The notes below the pieces were generated by a model. The model did no database searches. It saw only the letters and a program-made list of their open reading frames with translations, and was not told the DNA's origin. Below, in pieces: positions 8,890 through 18,100 of a stretch of DNA of 64,000 nucleotides. This DNA is from Ancrocorticia sp047501485 (GTDB lineage Bacteria; Actinomycetota; Actinomycetes; Actinomycetales; Actinomycetaceae), in contig JAZDRN010000001.1 in assembly GCA_047501485.1 (NCBI GenBank), positions 1,227,702 through 1,291,701 of the forward strand, written 5' to 3'. Positions within the stretch are counted from its first letter, which is position 1. Each line of letters opens with the position of its first letter. A program made the translations under genes and the position numbers.

Positions 8890-8932
8890 GCCGCGCTCTT
8901 GCTTGGTCGCGAGGGGAAAGATGTCCCGACGT

Positions 8933-9310
8933 CTACTGTTCGTCTTCGTCGAAGGCGATGCGTGCGCGTTCAATGTTCGGCAGTTGCTCATCTGCCCAGG
9001 CGACGAGCGCGTCAATCGGCCCGCGCAACGTCTTGCCCAAGGCGGTGATCCCGTACTCGACGGCCACCGGCCGCGTGCTGATGACTCGGCGTTGCACGAC
9101 TCCGTTTCGCTCCAGCCGACGCAACGTCGCCGTGAGGGACTTCTGCGTCACTCCCGGAATCGCACGCCGTAACTCGTTGAACCGACAGGGTCGCTCGCAC
9201 AGTTCGTTGAGCACGCTGAGTGACCACTTGTCGAGCACCTGGTCGAGCAGCTCGCGATGCGGCGTCGCGATACGCAGCTCGCTTTCGCATACGGCGTCGG
9301 TATCGGCCAT
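8933..9310 (-). CDS. HxlR-family winged-helix transcriptional regulator
   Basis: 125 residues from the ATG at 9310. Contains the HxlR core: VLDKWSLSVLNELCERPCRFNELRRAIPGVTQKSLTATLRRLERNGVV with recognition helix and wing, then VEYGITALGKTL. Members often sense thiol-reactive or carbonyl compounds. It is divergent from the RidA-like gene (start codons 74 bp apart), which is the probable target. An in-frame ATG 10 codons upstream is a less likely start. Confidence 0.88.
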   Translation of the reverse strand: MADTDAVCESELRIATPHRELLDQVLDKWSLSVLNELCERPCRFNELRRAIPGVTQKSLTATLRRLERNGVVQRRVISTRPVAVEYGITALGKTLRGPIDALVAWADEQLPNIERARIAFDEDEQ

Positions 9311-9383
9311 GAAACCAGGTCTCCTTGAAGTGTCCTTCAACTACCAAGTATCAATAGTAAACCACCAACGAAGAGGACCTTCT

Positions 9384-9794
9384 ATGCCAGTCACACGCTT
9401 CAGTCCTGCCGGTCTCCAGCCAGGAACGCCGTATGATCACGTCGCCATTGGCACCGGCACGCGTCACGTGCATATCAGCGGCCAGATCGCCCGTAGTGCG
9501 GAAGGAAAGCCCATCGCGATCAACGATCTCGCGGGTCAGGTCGCGGAGGTTCTCCGCAACACAGCTCGTGCGCTCGCAGGCGCGGGTGCATCCTTCGACG
9601 ATGCGCTTCGGTTGACCTTCTACGTCACCGAATGGGAGCCCGAAAAGATCGCACCTTTCATGGACGGGATCGCTCGGGTGGCTGAGGAGCTGAAGCTGCC
9701 TCAGCCCTTGCCGCCCGCGTCCCTGATCGGGGTCGACTACCTCTTCGAGCCGGACGTTCTCGTTGAGCTCGAAGTCACCGCGATTCTCGATTAG
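9384..9794 (+). CDS. RidA/YjgF/YER057c/UK114-family protein
   Basis: 136 residues. The family core is visible (HVHISGQIARSAEGKP, DLAGQVAEVLRNTARALAGAGASFDDALRLTFYVTEWE, VDYLFEPDVLVELEVTAI). RidA proteins hydrolyse reactive imine/enamine intermediates; many paralogues have other or unknown substrates, and the catalytic Arg of the archetypal RidA is not evident near the C terminus, so the substrate is open. The ATG at 9384 is preceded by AAGAGGA. Divergent from an HxlR regulator. Confidence 0.85.
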   Translation: MPVTRFSPAGLQPGTPYDHVAIGTGTRHVHISGQIARSAEGKPIAINDLAGQVAEVLRNTARALAGAGASFDDALRLTFYVTEWEPEKIAPFMDGIARVAEELKLPQPLPPASLIGVDYLFEPDVLVELEVTAILD

Positions 9795-9828
9795 CCCGTG
9801 TTGTCCGACTGCACGACGTAGTGCGCGC

Positions 9829-9859
9829 GGCGCCTCTCACCGGACCGGTGAGAGGCGCC
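9829..9859. terminator. Bidirectional hairpin terminator between ridA-like gene and dps
   Basis: A perfect 13-bp stem (GGCGCCTCTCACC and its complement) around a five-base loop sits between two converging genes. No long T run follows, as is common in high-GC actinobacteria. Confidence 0.85.
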
Positions 9860-9871
9860 TTGGCAGGTCGG

Positions 9872-10357
9872 TCAGGCTGCGATGTGAGACACGAGGAACC
9901 AGCGGTCCTTGTCGAGACCTCGCTGGATCTCGATCGCGACGTCCTGACTGGTGAGGTCGATCCCGTCGAGGCCATCGACCGCTGCGCGGACGTCCGCGAG
10001 GAGCCTGTCGATGTCTGCGATCACCGCGTGCACGAGGTCGTCTGATTTCGCGAAGCCGACCGGAACGCTTGTCACGGAGCTCTTCTCGGCGACCGCGCTG
10101 ACGCGGGCGTCGAGCGGAAGGCCGAGGGCGACGATGCGTTCCGCTGCCGCGTCGGCGAACTCGCCGGCGTTGCCTGCGATGGTGTCCAGCAACTCGTGGA
10201 CGCCGACGAAGTTCGCGCCACGCACGTGCCAGTGCGCCTGCTTGGCGTTGATGGTCAGCGCCTGAAGGCCGAGTACGACGGGGGTGAGGAACTGCGCGGT
10301 CGCGACAACCGCTGTCGGGTCGCTCGCGGTCGTGGCGACGGTGTCTGTGCTGCTCAT
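9872..10357 (-). CDS. dps: Dps-family ferritin-like DNA-binding/iron storage protein
   Basis: 161 residues from the ATG at 10357. The Dps ferroxidase signature is clear: NAKQAHWHVRGANFVGVHELLD supplies the intersubunit His and Asp ligands, followed by FADAAAERIVALG. Dps forms 12-mers that oxidise Fe(II) with peroxide, store iron and shield DNA. A start 17 codons upstream is possible, but its extra residues are not family-like. It lies 47 bp after the LLM oxidoreductase on the same strand. Confidence 0.93.
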   Translation of the reverse strand: MSSTDTVATTASDPTAVVATAQFLTPVVLGLQALTINAKQAHWHVRGANFVGVHELLDTIAGNAGEFADAAAERIVALGLPLDARVSAVAEKSSVTSVPVGFAKSDDLVHAVIADIDRLLADVRAAVDGLDGIDLTSQDVAIEIQRGLDKDRWFLVSHIAA

Positions 10358-10404
10358 TTCAATCGTTCTCCCTGCTCGTTGGTTTCTTGATTCGGTGGAT
10401 TCGG

Positions 10405-11358
10405 TCACGATCGGATGTCTGCGCCGGCTGGCTCTGATGCGGTTCGGGCTCGGAGGGCGGGGATGACGTCTTGTCCGATCTCCTCCATGACGTCTTCGAC
10501 GTCTCGTCGTCCCGGCCGCAGCACGAGGTTGACGTGCGCGACCCCTGCCGCTGCCAGTCCGGTGAGGTAATCGGTGAGACCGGTGGTGCCGACTCGTGCA
10601 CCGAGGCGGATCGGCTCGAAGGGAGCATCCGGGTTTTCAGCGAGGTCGAGGTAGAGGTTCGTCATGAACGGCTTGAGCGATATCGCCCGCCATTGCGCAG
10701 CGACGGCGCGCATCTGCGGACCTGCACGGTGGTAGGTCATGTGCGCGTCGAGGTACTCTGCCGCCCACGCAGGCGACTGCTGCGCGCCACCGATCCCGAT
10801 CAGTGGAATCGTCCCGTCCGCAGGGGCGGGCAGGAATGAGTCCTGATCGATCCGGCCCAGCGCCGCCTGCGCCCAGATCTCACGCAGCACGCGCACACCG
10901 TCGCGATAGGTCTCTCCCCGACGATCGAAATCGACTCCGAAGAACGGGTACTCACCCGGCCTGTCGCCCGAGGCGAGGCCGAGCAGCAGCCGCCCACCGG
11001 AGAGGACATCGACGGTTGCAGCTTCCTTCGCGAGCGCAACTGGATGCCGCAAGGGGAGCACGATCCCCGCTGTTCCGAGCAGGATGTGTTCGGTCGATGC
11101 GGCGAGGTAGCCGAGGTAGGGGATGGGGTCGAAGACCTGTCCGGCGTCGCCGAAGTCACGCGGTCGCCACATCGGCACGTCCCGCAGCCAGAGCGCCCGG
11201 AACCCGAGCCTGTCGGCGAGCTGCGCACGCTCCTGATGCCGGGTCAGGTCAGGGAAGAGCCCGTGACCGGAGACGTCTCGTCGGGCGAGATCGTTGTCCA
11301 GGGGCAGCTCGATCCCGAGGGACAAGCCGTTCTCGGTGAGCGTGTCCAAAGCGGTCAT
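10405..11358 (-). CDS. LLM-class (luciferase-like) flavin-dependent oxidoreductase
   Basis: 317 residues with the bacterial luciferase-like TIM barrel: LADRLGFRALWLRDVPMW, ILLGTAGIVLPLRHPVALAKEAATVDVLSGGRLLLGLASGDRPGEYPFFGVD and a C-terminal AAGVAHVNLVLRP strand. Probably binds F420 or FMN. It is followed within the same leftward set by dps and preceded (12 bp gap) by an NAD(P)-binding protein. Substrate unknown. Confidence 0.88.
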   Translation of the reverse strand: MTALDTLTENGLSLGIELPLDNDLARRDVSGHGLFPDLTRHQERAQLADRLGFRALWLRDVPMWRPRDFGDAGQVFDPIPYLGYLAASTEHILLGTAGIVLPLRHPVALAKEAATVDVLSGGRLLLGLASGDRPGEYPFFGVDFDRRGETYRDGVRVLREIWAQAALGRIDQDSFLPAPADGTIPLIGIGGAQQSPAWAAEYLDAHMTYHRAGPQMRAVAAQWRAISLKPFMTNLYLDLAENPDAPFEPIRLGARVGTTGLTDYLTGLAAAGVAHVNLVLRPGRRDVEDVMEEIGQDVIPALRARTASEPAGADIRS

Positions 11359-11370
11359 GGCATGCTCCGT

Positions 11371-12012
11371 TCAGTACCAGGACGGCTTGTCGCCGTCGGT
11401 GCCGGGCTTGTTCACGCCAAGCGAGGCGCCGATGCTGTCGGCCGGGTTCTTGACGAGTTCGGCGACGAGCGCGCCGACGCTCTTGCGGGACACCTCGGTG
11501 CCCTGGAAGGGCTCGCCCTTCTGGGTCAGCTCGTAGTCGACCTCATCATCGTCGGACAGCCAGGCGGGACGGATGATCGTGTAGTCGAGGTCGGACTCCT
11601 CGATCACTTTCGCGGCGGCGCTGTACGTCTGCAGGTATCCGCCGTCGAGCATCTGGTGATTCCACTTGCCGTACTCGCCGGGAACCTCGTCGTAGATGCC
11701 GAGGGTCGAGATCCAGATCAAACGTCGCGTTCCCGCGGCGGTCAGCGCTGCGACGACGGCGCGGGCTTGAGCTTCGATGTCGCTTCCGCCGAGGTTCGCG
11801 TAGACGATGTCCTGTCCCGTGACAGTGCGTGTGAGGAGATCTTTGTCGAGCACGTCACCCTCGACGACCTGCACGCGGACGCTGGGAACATCCGGCAGGC
11901 TCTGGGGGCGACGCAGGTAGAGGGTCAGCTCGTTGGCAGGCTCCTCGAGGAGCGCGGCGATGGCGTGTTTTGCGATGCGTCCGCCGGCTCCGAGCACGGT
12001 GATCTTCGTCAT
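11371..12012 (-). CDS. NAD(P)-binding Rossmann protein (NmrA/atypical SDR type)
   Basis: 213 residues. An N-terminal dinucleotide motif ITVLGAGGRIAKHAIAALL, DIVYANLGGSD, LIWISTLGIYDEVPG and YTIIRPAWLSD match the atypical SDR/NmrA-like family of NAD(P)H-binding reductases or sensors. Middle gene of a run TetR - AcuI-like - this gene - LLM oxidoreductase, suggesting a redox response unit. Confidence 0.85.
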   Translation of the reverse strand: MTKITVLGAGGRIAKHAIAALLEEPANELTLYLRRPQSLPDVPSVRVQVVEGDVLDKDLLTRTVTGQDIVYANLGGSDIEAQARAVVAALTAAGTRRLIWISTLGIYDEVPGEYGKWNHQMLDGGYLQTYSAAAKVIEESDLDYTIIRPAWLSDDDEVDYELTQKGEPFQGTEVSRKSVGALVAELVKNPADSIGASLGVNKPGTDGDKPSWY

Positions 12013-12049
12013 GGACTTCCTCTTTCGTTTGTGTGGTCTTGGGGGATGG

Positions 12050-13036
12050 TCAGCGGTTCACGTCGACGACGATCCGGCCGCGGATGCGGCCGTCCAGAAG
12101 GTCATCGGCAACGGAGAGGGCCTCGCTCAGGCCGACCTCGCGGCTCATAGCGGGCAGCAAGTCCAGGTCGAGCTCGTCGGCCAGGCGGTTCCATGCTGCG
12201 ACGCGCTTGTCGTGGGGCTGGGTGACGCTGTTGAGGCCGAGCAGGCTCACCCCGCGCAGGATGAACGGTGCGACGGTGGCGGGCAGATCCATGCCCTGTG
12301 CGTTCCCGCATGCGGCGACGGCGCCGCCCGCCTTCGTCCCGGCACAGGCATTCGCAAGGGTATGGCTGCCGACGGAGTCGATCGCAGCCGCCCAGCGTTC
12401 CTTGCCGAGCGGCCGGCCGGGCTCCGACAGCTCTGTCCGGTCGATGATCGTCATCGCGCCGAGGCGGCGCAGGTAGTCGGCTTCAGCGGGACGGCCGGTC
12501 GACGCAACGACCGAGTAGCCGCCGCTTGCCAGTAGCGCGATCGCGAACCCGCCGACTCCGCCGTTCGCGCCCGTGACGAGGACGTCACCCGCATCAGGGC
12601 TGAGGCCGTGCGATTCGAGGGCCATGAGGGAGAGCATCGCCGTGTATCCGGCCGTGCCGATCGACATGGCCTGCCGCTCCGAGATCGCGTCAGGAACCGG
12701 CACGAGCCAGTCCGCGCTCACGCGAGCCCGCTGGGTGAGGCCGCCCCAGTGCGTCTCGCCGATGCCCCATCCATTCACCAGCACCCGGTCACCAGGCGCA
12801 TAAGAGGGGCTGTCGCTGTGTTCCACGACACCGGCGAGGTCGATCCCGGGCACCATCGGGAAGCGACGCACGACTGGCGCCTTTCCCGTGATCGCGAGGG
12901 CATCTTTGTAGTTCAGGCCGCTGTACGACACGCGCACCGTGACGTCACCGTCAGGTAGCTCGCTCTCGTCGAGTTCGCGCAGCGCTGCCTGGTGTCCGGC
13001 GTCGGTCTTGTCGATGGAGATTGCGCTGAACATCAT
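12050..13036 (-). CDS. YhdH/AcuI-family NADPH-dependent quinone or acrylyl-CoA reductase
   Basis: 328 residues from the ATG at 13036, which overlaps the TetR stop in ATGA. A zinc-free medium-chain reductase: SGLNYKDALAITGKAPVVRRFPMVPGIDLAGVV, GWGIGETHWGGLTQ and the nucleotide-binding VLVTGANGGVGGFAIALLA. AcuI and YhdH reduce acryloyl-CoA and related electrophiles with NADPH. The pairing with a TetR regulator resembles acuR-acuI and nemR-type electrophile circuits. Confidence 0.9.
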   Translation of the reverse strand: MMFSAISIDKTDAGHQAALRELDESELPDGDVTVRVSYSGLNYKDALAITGKAPVVRRFPMVPGIDLAGVVEHSDSPSYAPGDRVLVNGWGIGETHWGGLTQRARVSADWLVPVPDAISERQAMSIGTAGYTAMLSLMALESHGLSPDAGDVLVTGANGGVGGFAIALLASGGYSVVASTGRPAEADYLRRLGAMTIIDRTELSEPGRPLGKERWAAAIDSVGSHTLANACAGTKAGGAVAACGNAQGMDLPATVAPFILRGVSLLGLNSVTQPHDKRVAAWNRLADELDLDLLPAMSREVGLSEALSVADDLLDGRIRGRIVVDVNR

Positions 13037-13680
13037 GCTCTCCCGGGATGGATGCGGACAGATGCGAGGTAACCGGCGAAGAACACTTCCATCGGTCGGA
13101 CGTCGCGGGTCAGGCGGGCGCGAAGGATCGCGCCTTCCCAACCCACCCAGAAGAACGACGCCAGTTCGTCGCAGTCGGAGCCGGGCGGGATCTCGTCTGC
13201 GTCTGCGGCCAGTCGCAGGCACGCCGCGACGCGACGTTCCCAGTCGCGAAGCACGTCTTCGAGCGCTTCACGGTAGCCGTCGGGGAGGGAGGAGACCTCT
13301 TGGCCGAGGTTGCCGACTAGGCACCCTCGTTCGAAGTCATGTCGCACCATGCCGGCCTTGGCATCGTCCACGAACCGCGTCAGGCGTTCCAGCGGCGACG
13401 GCCCCTCTTCGAGCAGCCATCGGTCGAGCTTGCGAGCGAAGTAGTCCGCATACCGTTGCAGCACCTCGAATCCGAACGCGTCCTTGCTGTCGAAGTAGTG
13501 GTAGAAGGAGCCCTTCGGCACGCCGACACGCTTCAGGACCGCGTCGATGCCGGTCGCGCTCATGCCCTGCGTTGTGAGGACTTCCATGCCGCAGCGCAAC
13601 AGCGCTTCCCGCGTGTCTCCGTGCTCGCGAGGGATCTTCGGGGGCCGTCCCCGGCGTGGTCGAGCTGCGATGTCGGTCAT
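13033..13680 (-). CDS. TetR/AcrR-family transcriptional repressor (AcuR/NemR-like)
   Basis: 215 residues. N-terminal TetR helix-turn-helix: REALLRCGMEVLTTQGMSATGIDAVLKRVGVPKGSFYHYFDSKDAF. The C-terminal ligand domain contains two cysteines (RGCLVGNLG and ACLRLAADADE regions), compatible with electrophile sensing. First gene of the leftward redox operon; a palindromic site lies 10 bp upstream of its start, so autorepression is likely. Confidence 0.9.
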   Translation of the reverse strand: MTDIAARPRRGRPPKIPREHGDTREALLRCGMEVLTTQGMSATGIDAVLKRVGVPKGSFYHYFDSKDAFGFEVLQRYADYFARKLDRWLLEEGPSPLERLTRFVDDAKAGMVRHDFERGCLVGNLGQEVSSLPDGYREALEDVLRDWERRVAACLRLAADADEIPPGSDCDELASFFWVGWEGAILRARLTRDVRPMEVFFAGYLASVRIHPGRA

Positions 13681-13689
13681 GACAGCGAA

Positions 13690-13710
13690 TTTAGACCGAC
13701 CGTCTCTAAA
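13690..13710. promoter_or_regulatory. Palindromic operator, probably for the adjacent TetR repressor
   Basis: A 21-bp imperfect palindrome with outer arms TTTAGA and TCTAAA and an inner GACCG/CGGTC-like core, placed 10 bp upstream of the TetR start codon. TetR family operators are typically of this size and position. Assignment to this regulator is inference. Confidence 0.6.
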
Positions 13711-13989
13711 TAACTACAAGTGCGCGCAGAGCATGCAGAGATCGGCCATCTGATGCAGTAATCGGCCAGTGCGCTTGTCATTAGCTCAATGTCAGACGGG
13801 AGAGTCGTCATCGAATCCATGGCGCAGGCGATGGATGCTGCGCACCCGCTGTGTGCCCGCGGAGACTTCCTGCGGCCTGCCTCGCCCTAACCTTGCGTTG
13901 GACTCGCTGGAGTTCCTCTCCAACGTCACCTCAGAGCCACCACGCCTCTTGCAGGTCGAGGAACGGTATCCGTGCCGGAGAATGGGTGG
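13711..13989. other. Non-coding junction between chromosomal-type genes and mobile element
   Basis: About 280 bp with no convincing gene. It contains two copies of ATCGGCCA about 20 bp apart near 13740-13768 and marks the switch from redox metabolism genes to mobile-element genes. No clear attachment repeat was found here. Confidence 0.4.
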
Positions 13990-15075
13990 ATGCCTGAATC
14001 CTGTGCCTTCTGTGGGTCGCCGGGGCCCCTGACCCGCGAGCACGTTTTCGGTCAGTGGGTGAGCAGGATTGGTTTGGATCTCGCACCGATGCGTCATCAT
14101 GCGGGTCCGTTGAATGCTCTGCCGCGCGTCATGGGGGAGCAGCCCCCATTCCGGCAAACGGTGAAGAGCTTCTGTGCTCCGTGTAATAACGGGTGGATGA
14201 GCAATCTCGAAACGGTCGCGCAGCGGGTGTTGACCCCGCTGATCCTGGACGAGCCCGGAACGATCACGCTCGAAGATCAAGCAGCGATCGCGACGTGGGT
14301 GCAGAAGACCGCGCTGACAGCGATGCTCCTGTCCAGCAAGGAACAGAGGGAGAACGGCTACGGGCTCTCTCCGTCGGAGTACAGGGCACTGTACGAACGT
14401 CGCGAGTTGATGCAACCGCTGGAGTTCAGTCAGTTCTGGGTCGGCAGATTCAAGGGAATCAACGGGTTCTCGGCTGTACGTGTTACCCCGCTGACGGTTC
14501 GCATTCCGGGGTTCCCCGAGCCGGCGCTGCCTCAGGGGTACGCGATGACGGTCGTCGTCGGTGCGCTCCTGCTGCACGGTGTGCGGTTCACCACTCCGGG
14601 TCTTCAGGCGGACACGACGACGGATCTCGGGATGCCACAGTTGTGGCCATCAGACACGTCGGTGACGTGGCCAGCTGGACGGACATGCACGGAGAAGTCT
14701 CTGCTCGCACTTGCAGACGGGGGTACGTTGCGTGCACTGGACGGTGAGGTGCGACTGCAACCTTGGTCCCACGCAGCTCACCTCCCGCGGAGTGCCTTCG
14801 AAAATGGTGCAGTCAAAGTCCCCGCGCTATGCCGCAAGCACGACATCTATTACCCCGTTGCGCTCTTGCGAGAAGCGCACCAGGGACGGTTCTACGCATT
14901 CATGGCTTCGTGCGAGTGCAGCGCCTATCTGATCCATACGGACTCTGACCGCGTCCGTTTCCGAGCCGCGGGTGAACCGGAGGGCATCGCGGCAATGTAC
15001 GCCGACCTGACTGGGGACGAGTTCCTCATCGAGGATCAGGTCGGGGAGTTCGCCTGCAAGAGGCTGCCCGCCTGA
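13990..15075 (+). CDS. HNH-like zinc-finger protein of mobile element
   Basis: About 361 residues from the ATG at 13990 (another ATG lies six codons earlier). The first 80 residues carry an HNH-type treble-clef pattern: CAFCG, then LTREHVFGQW, then FCAPCNNGWMSNLE, i.e. two Cys pairs flanking an REH and an N. The remainder has no recognised domain except a further Cys-containing segment (VPALCRKHD, ASCECSAYL). Could be an endonuclease carried as cargo; catalytic function is inferred only from the motif. It precedes the relaxase by 43 bp. Confidence 0.65.
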   Translation: MPESCAFCGSPGPLTREHVFGQWVSRIGLDLAPMRHHAGPLNALPRVMGEQPPFRQTVKSFCAPCNNGWMSNLETVAQRVLTPLILDEPGTITLEDQAAIATWVQKTALTAMLLSSKEQRENGYGLSPSEYRALYERRELMQPLEFSQFWVGRFKGINGFSAVRVTPLTVRIPGFPEPALPQGYAMTVVVGALLLHGVRFTTPGLQADTTTDLGMPQLWPSDTSVTWPAGRTCTEKSLLALADGGTLRALDGEVRLQPWSHAAHLPRSAFENGAVKVPALCRKHDIYYPVALLREAHQGRFYAFMASCECSAYLIHTDSDRVRFRAAGEPEGIAAMYADLTGDEFLIEDQVGEFACKRLPA

Positions 15076-15118
15076 CGCGATCGGCCGTGGCAAGCGCTGG
15101 GAGGCGTACCTGCTGCAT

Positions 15119-18100
15119 GTGACGGTCTCGATGCGAGTGATGTCCGCGGGTTACGGCTACAGATACCTATTACGCACGGTCGTTGCGGGCGACGGCGACA
15201 GATTGCTCTCGACCCCGCTGACGCGCTATTACGCCGAGGTTGGCACTCCACCGGGCCAGTGGCTTGGCGCTGGCGTCGCGGCGCTTGGCGGGGTGATCGC
15301 GGAGGGCGATCAGGTCACCGAAGGCCAGCTCGAACTCCTCCTCGGTCTCGGTCGGCACCCGGTTACGGGTGCTCCGCTCGGGCTGGAGTATCCGGCCTAC
15401 AAGTCCGTGGCCGAGCGGATCGCGCAGCGCGTCGCCGCGCTCGATCCCGACCTCGGGCCGGCCAGCCGTGCGGAGGCGACCGTAGCAATCGAGGCCGAGG
15501 AGGCCGCACGCGGGACGCGCCGGGCGGTTGCGGGCTACGACTTCACCTTCTCCATTCCGAAGTCCGCCAGTGTGCTCTGGGCGGTGGCCGATGCGGGGAC
15601 GCAGGCGCTTATCGCGGACGCGCATCACTCGGCGGTTGCGGAGGTGGTTGCGTTCATGGAGCGGGAGGTTGCAGCGACCCGCACGGGTGCAACCGGCCGC
15701 GACGGCGCGGTTGCACAGGTCGACGTCGCAGGTCTGATCGGCACCGCGTTCGACCACTACGACAGCCGGGCGGGCGACCCCCATCTGCACACGCACGTCG
15801 TCATCAGCAACAAGGTCCAGACCGTCCTCGACGGGAAATGGCGCAGCCTGGATGGGCGGCCGATGCACGCCGCAGTGGTCGCGCTCTCCGAACTGCACGA
15901 GGCGGTCTTCGCGGACCACCTCACCCGAATGCTCGGCGTCTCTTGGGAGGCGCGCGACATGGGCCGCGACCGGAACCCCGCCTGGGCGGTCACCGGGGTG
16001 CCGGAGGCACTGGTCAAGGAGTTCTCGACGCGTGCCCAGCACATCGACGCAGAGACCGACCGGCTCATCGAGCGCTACGTCGAGACGCATGGGCGGCGGC
16101 CGTCGCCGGCGACGATCATGAAGCTCCGCGCCCAGGCCACGCTCTCCACTCGGCCGGAGAAGGAGGTGCGGTCGCTGGCCGCCCTCACGGCTTCGTGGCG
16201 GGAACGGGCCGGGAGGGTGCTCGGGTCGGATGCGACCTCGTGGGCGCGCGGCGTGACGGCGAACGAGGAGCCGTTGCTGTTGCGTGCCGACGACGTGCCT
16301 TTGGACGTGATCGACTCGCTCGGGGCAGACGTCGTGGCCGCGGTTGCGGAAAAGCGCTCCACTTGGCATCGCTGGAACCTCACCGCCGAGGCCGCTCGGC
16401 AGACAATGGCCTACCGGTTCGCGTCGACCGAGGATCGCGAAGCCATCGTCGGAATGGTCGTTGACGCTGCCGAGGCGGCCTCGCTGCGCTTGACCCCGCC
16501 GGAGCTCGCATCCAGCCCGGCGGAGTTCCGCCGACCGGACGGCACGAGCGTGTTCCGTCCGAAGCACTCCGCGCTGTTCTCCTCCGAGGCGCTGCTGGCC
16601 GCCGAAGACCGCCTCCTCGAGCGCGCCCGCACCACCACGGCGCCGACGGTGCCGCTGACCACCGTCGAACGAATCACGAAGCGCCCCGACAGCAAGGGCC
16701 GGATGCTCGGAGACGACCAGGCGGCCGCGCTGACGAAGATCGCGGTCTCCGGGCGCAGGGTCGATGTGCTGGTCGGCCCGGCGGGGGCGGGGAAGACGAC
16801 GGCGATGTCGGCGTTGCGGCGGGCGTGGGAGCACGAGCACGGGCGCGGCAGCGTGGTGGGGCTCGCGCCGTCCGCGGTCGCCGCGCAGGTCCTGGCCGAT
16901 GACCTCGGCATCCAGACCGAGAACACCGCGAAGTGGCTCGACACCCACGACCGCACCGGCGAGACGTTCCGCAAGGGTCAGCTCGTCATCGTCGATGAGG
17001 CGTCGCTGGCGGGCACGCTCTCCCTCGACCGCATCACCACCTTGGCGGCGGAGGCCGGGGCGAAGGTGCTGCTGGTCGGGGATCACGCCCAGCTACAGTC
17101 CGTTTCTGCCGGGGGCGCGTTTTCCCTCCTCGTTCACGACCGCGACGACGCCCCGGAGCTGGTCGACGTGCACCGGTTCGTCAACGTGTGGGAGAAGACC
17201 GCATCCCTCGCTCTGCGGTACGGCCGCACCGACGTCATTGACACCTACGCCGAGCACGGCCGCGTGATCGGCGGGGAGACCGAGGAGATGATCGACGCCG
17301 CCTACACCGCCTGGCGTACGGACACCCTGGCCGGGCGAGCCAGCGTCCTCGTGACCGACTCCAACGAGTCCGTCCGAGCGCTCAACAACAGGGCGCGGGC
17401 TGATCTGATCCTCGATGGCATCGTGAACGCCCGCCGCGAGGTCGAGCTGCACGACGGCACGAGAGCCGCGACCGGGGATACCGTCATCACCCGCCGCAAC
17501 GACCGTCGCCTGCGCGCCGGCCGGTCCTGGGTCCGTAACGGCGACAGATGGAACATCACCGAGGTTCGGGACGACGGCGCCCTCACCCTCCGCCGCGCAG
17601 GCAAGCGATGGGGCGCATCGGTCGTGGTCCCGGCCAAGTACGCGGCCGAACATCTCGACCTCGGCTACGCCGTCACGTCCTACCGGGCGCAGGGCATCAC
17701 GGTCGACTCCTCGCACGTCCTGGCGGATGCGTCGATGACCAGAGAGACGTTCTACGTCGCTATGACCCGTGGCCGCGAAGAGAACATCGCCTACGTCGCT
17801 GTCGATAAGCCCGACCCCGCCCACGACGGCCTGCACCCCGGTGAGAACACCGAGGCCACCGCCCGGTCGGTGTTGTTCGGGATGCTGCGGCACGTCGGCG
17901 CCGAGCTGTCGGCGCACGAGACGATCACCGCCGAGCAGGACGCCTGGGGCTCAATTGCGCAGCTCGCTGCCGAGTACGAGACCCTGGCTGCTGCCGCACA
18001 ACACGACCGCTGGGCCGCACTCGTCCGCTCGTCGGGGCTCAGCGACGACGACGCAGACGACGCGATCGCTTCACCCGCATTCGGCGCATTGACCGCAGAG

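Noticed and set aside
15170..17086. Long open frame on the opposite strand of the relaxase (638 codons)
   Set aside because: Arg/His/Gly-rich composition with no family motif; it is the GC-driven image of the relaxase gene.
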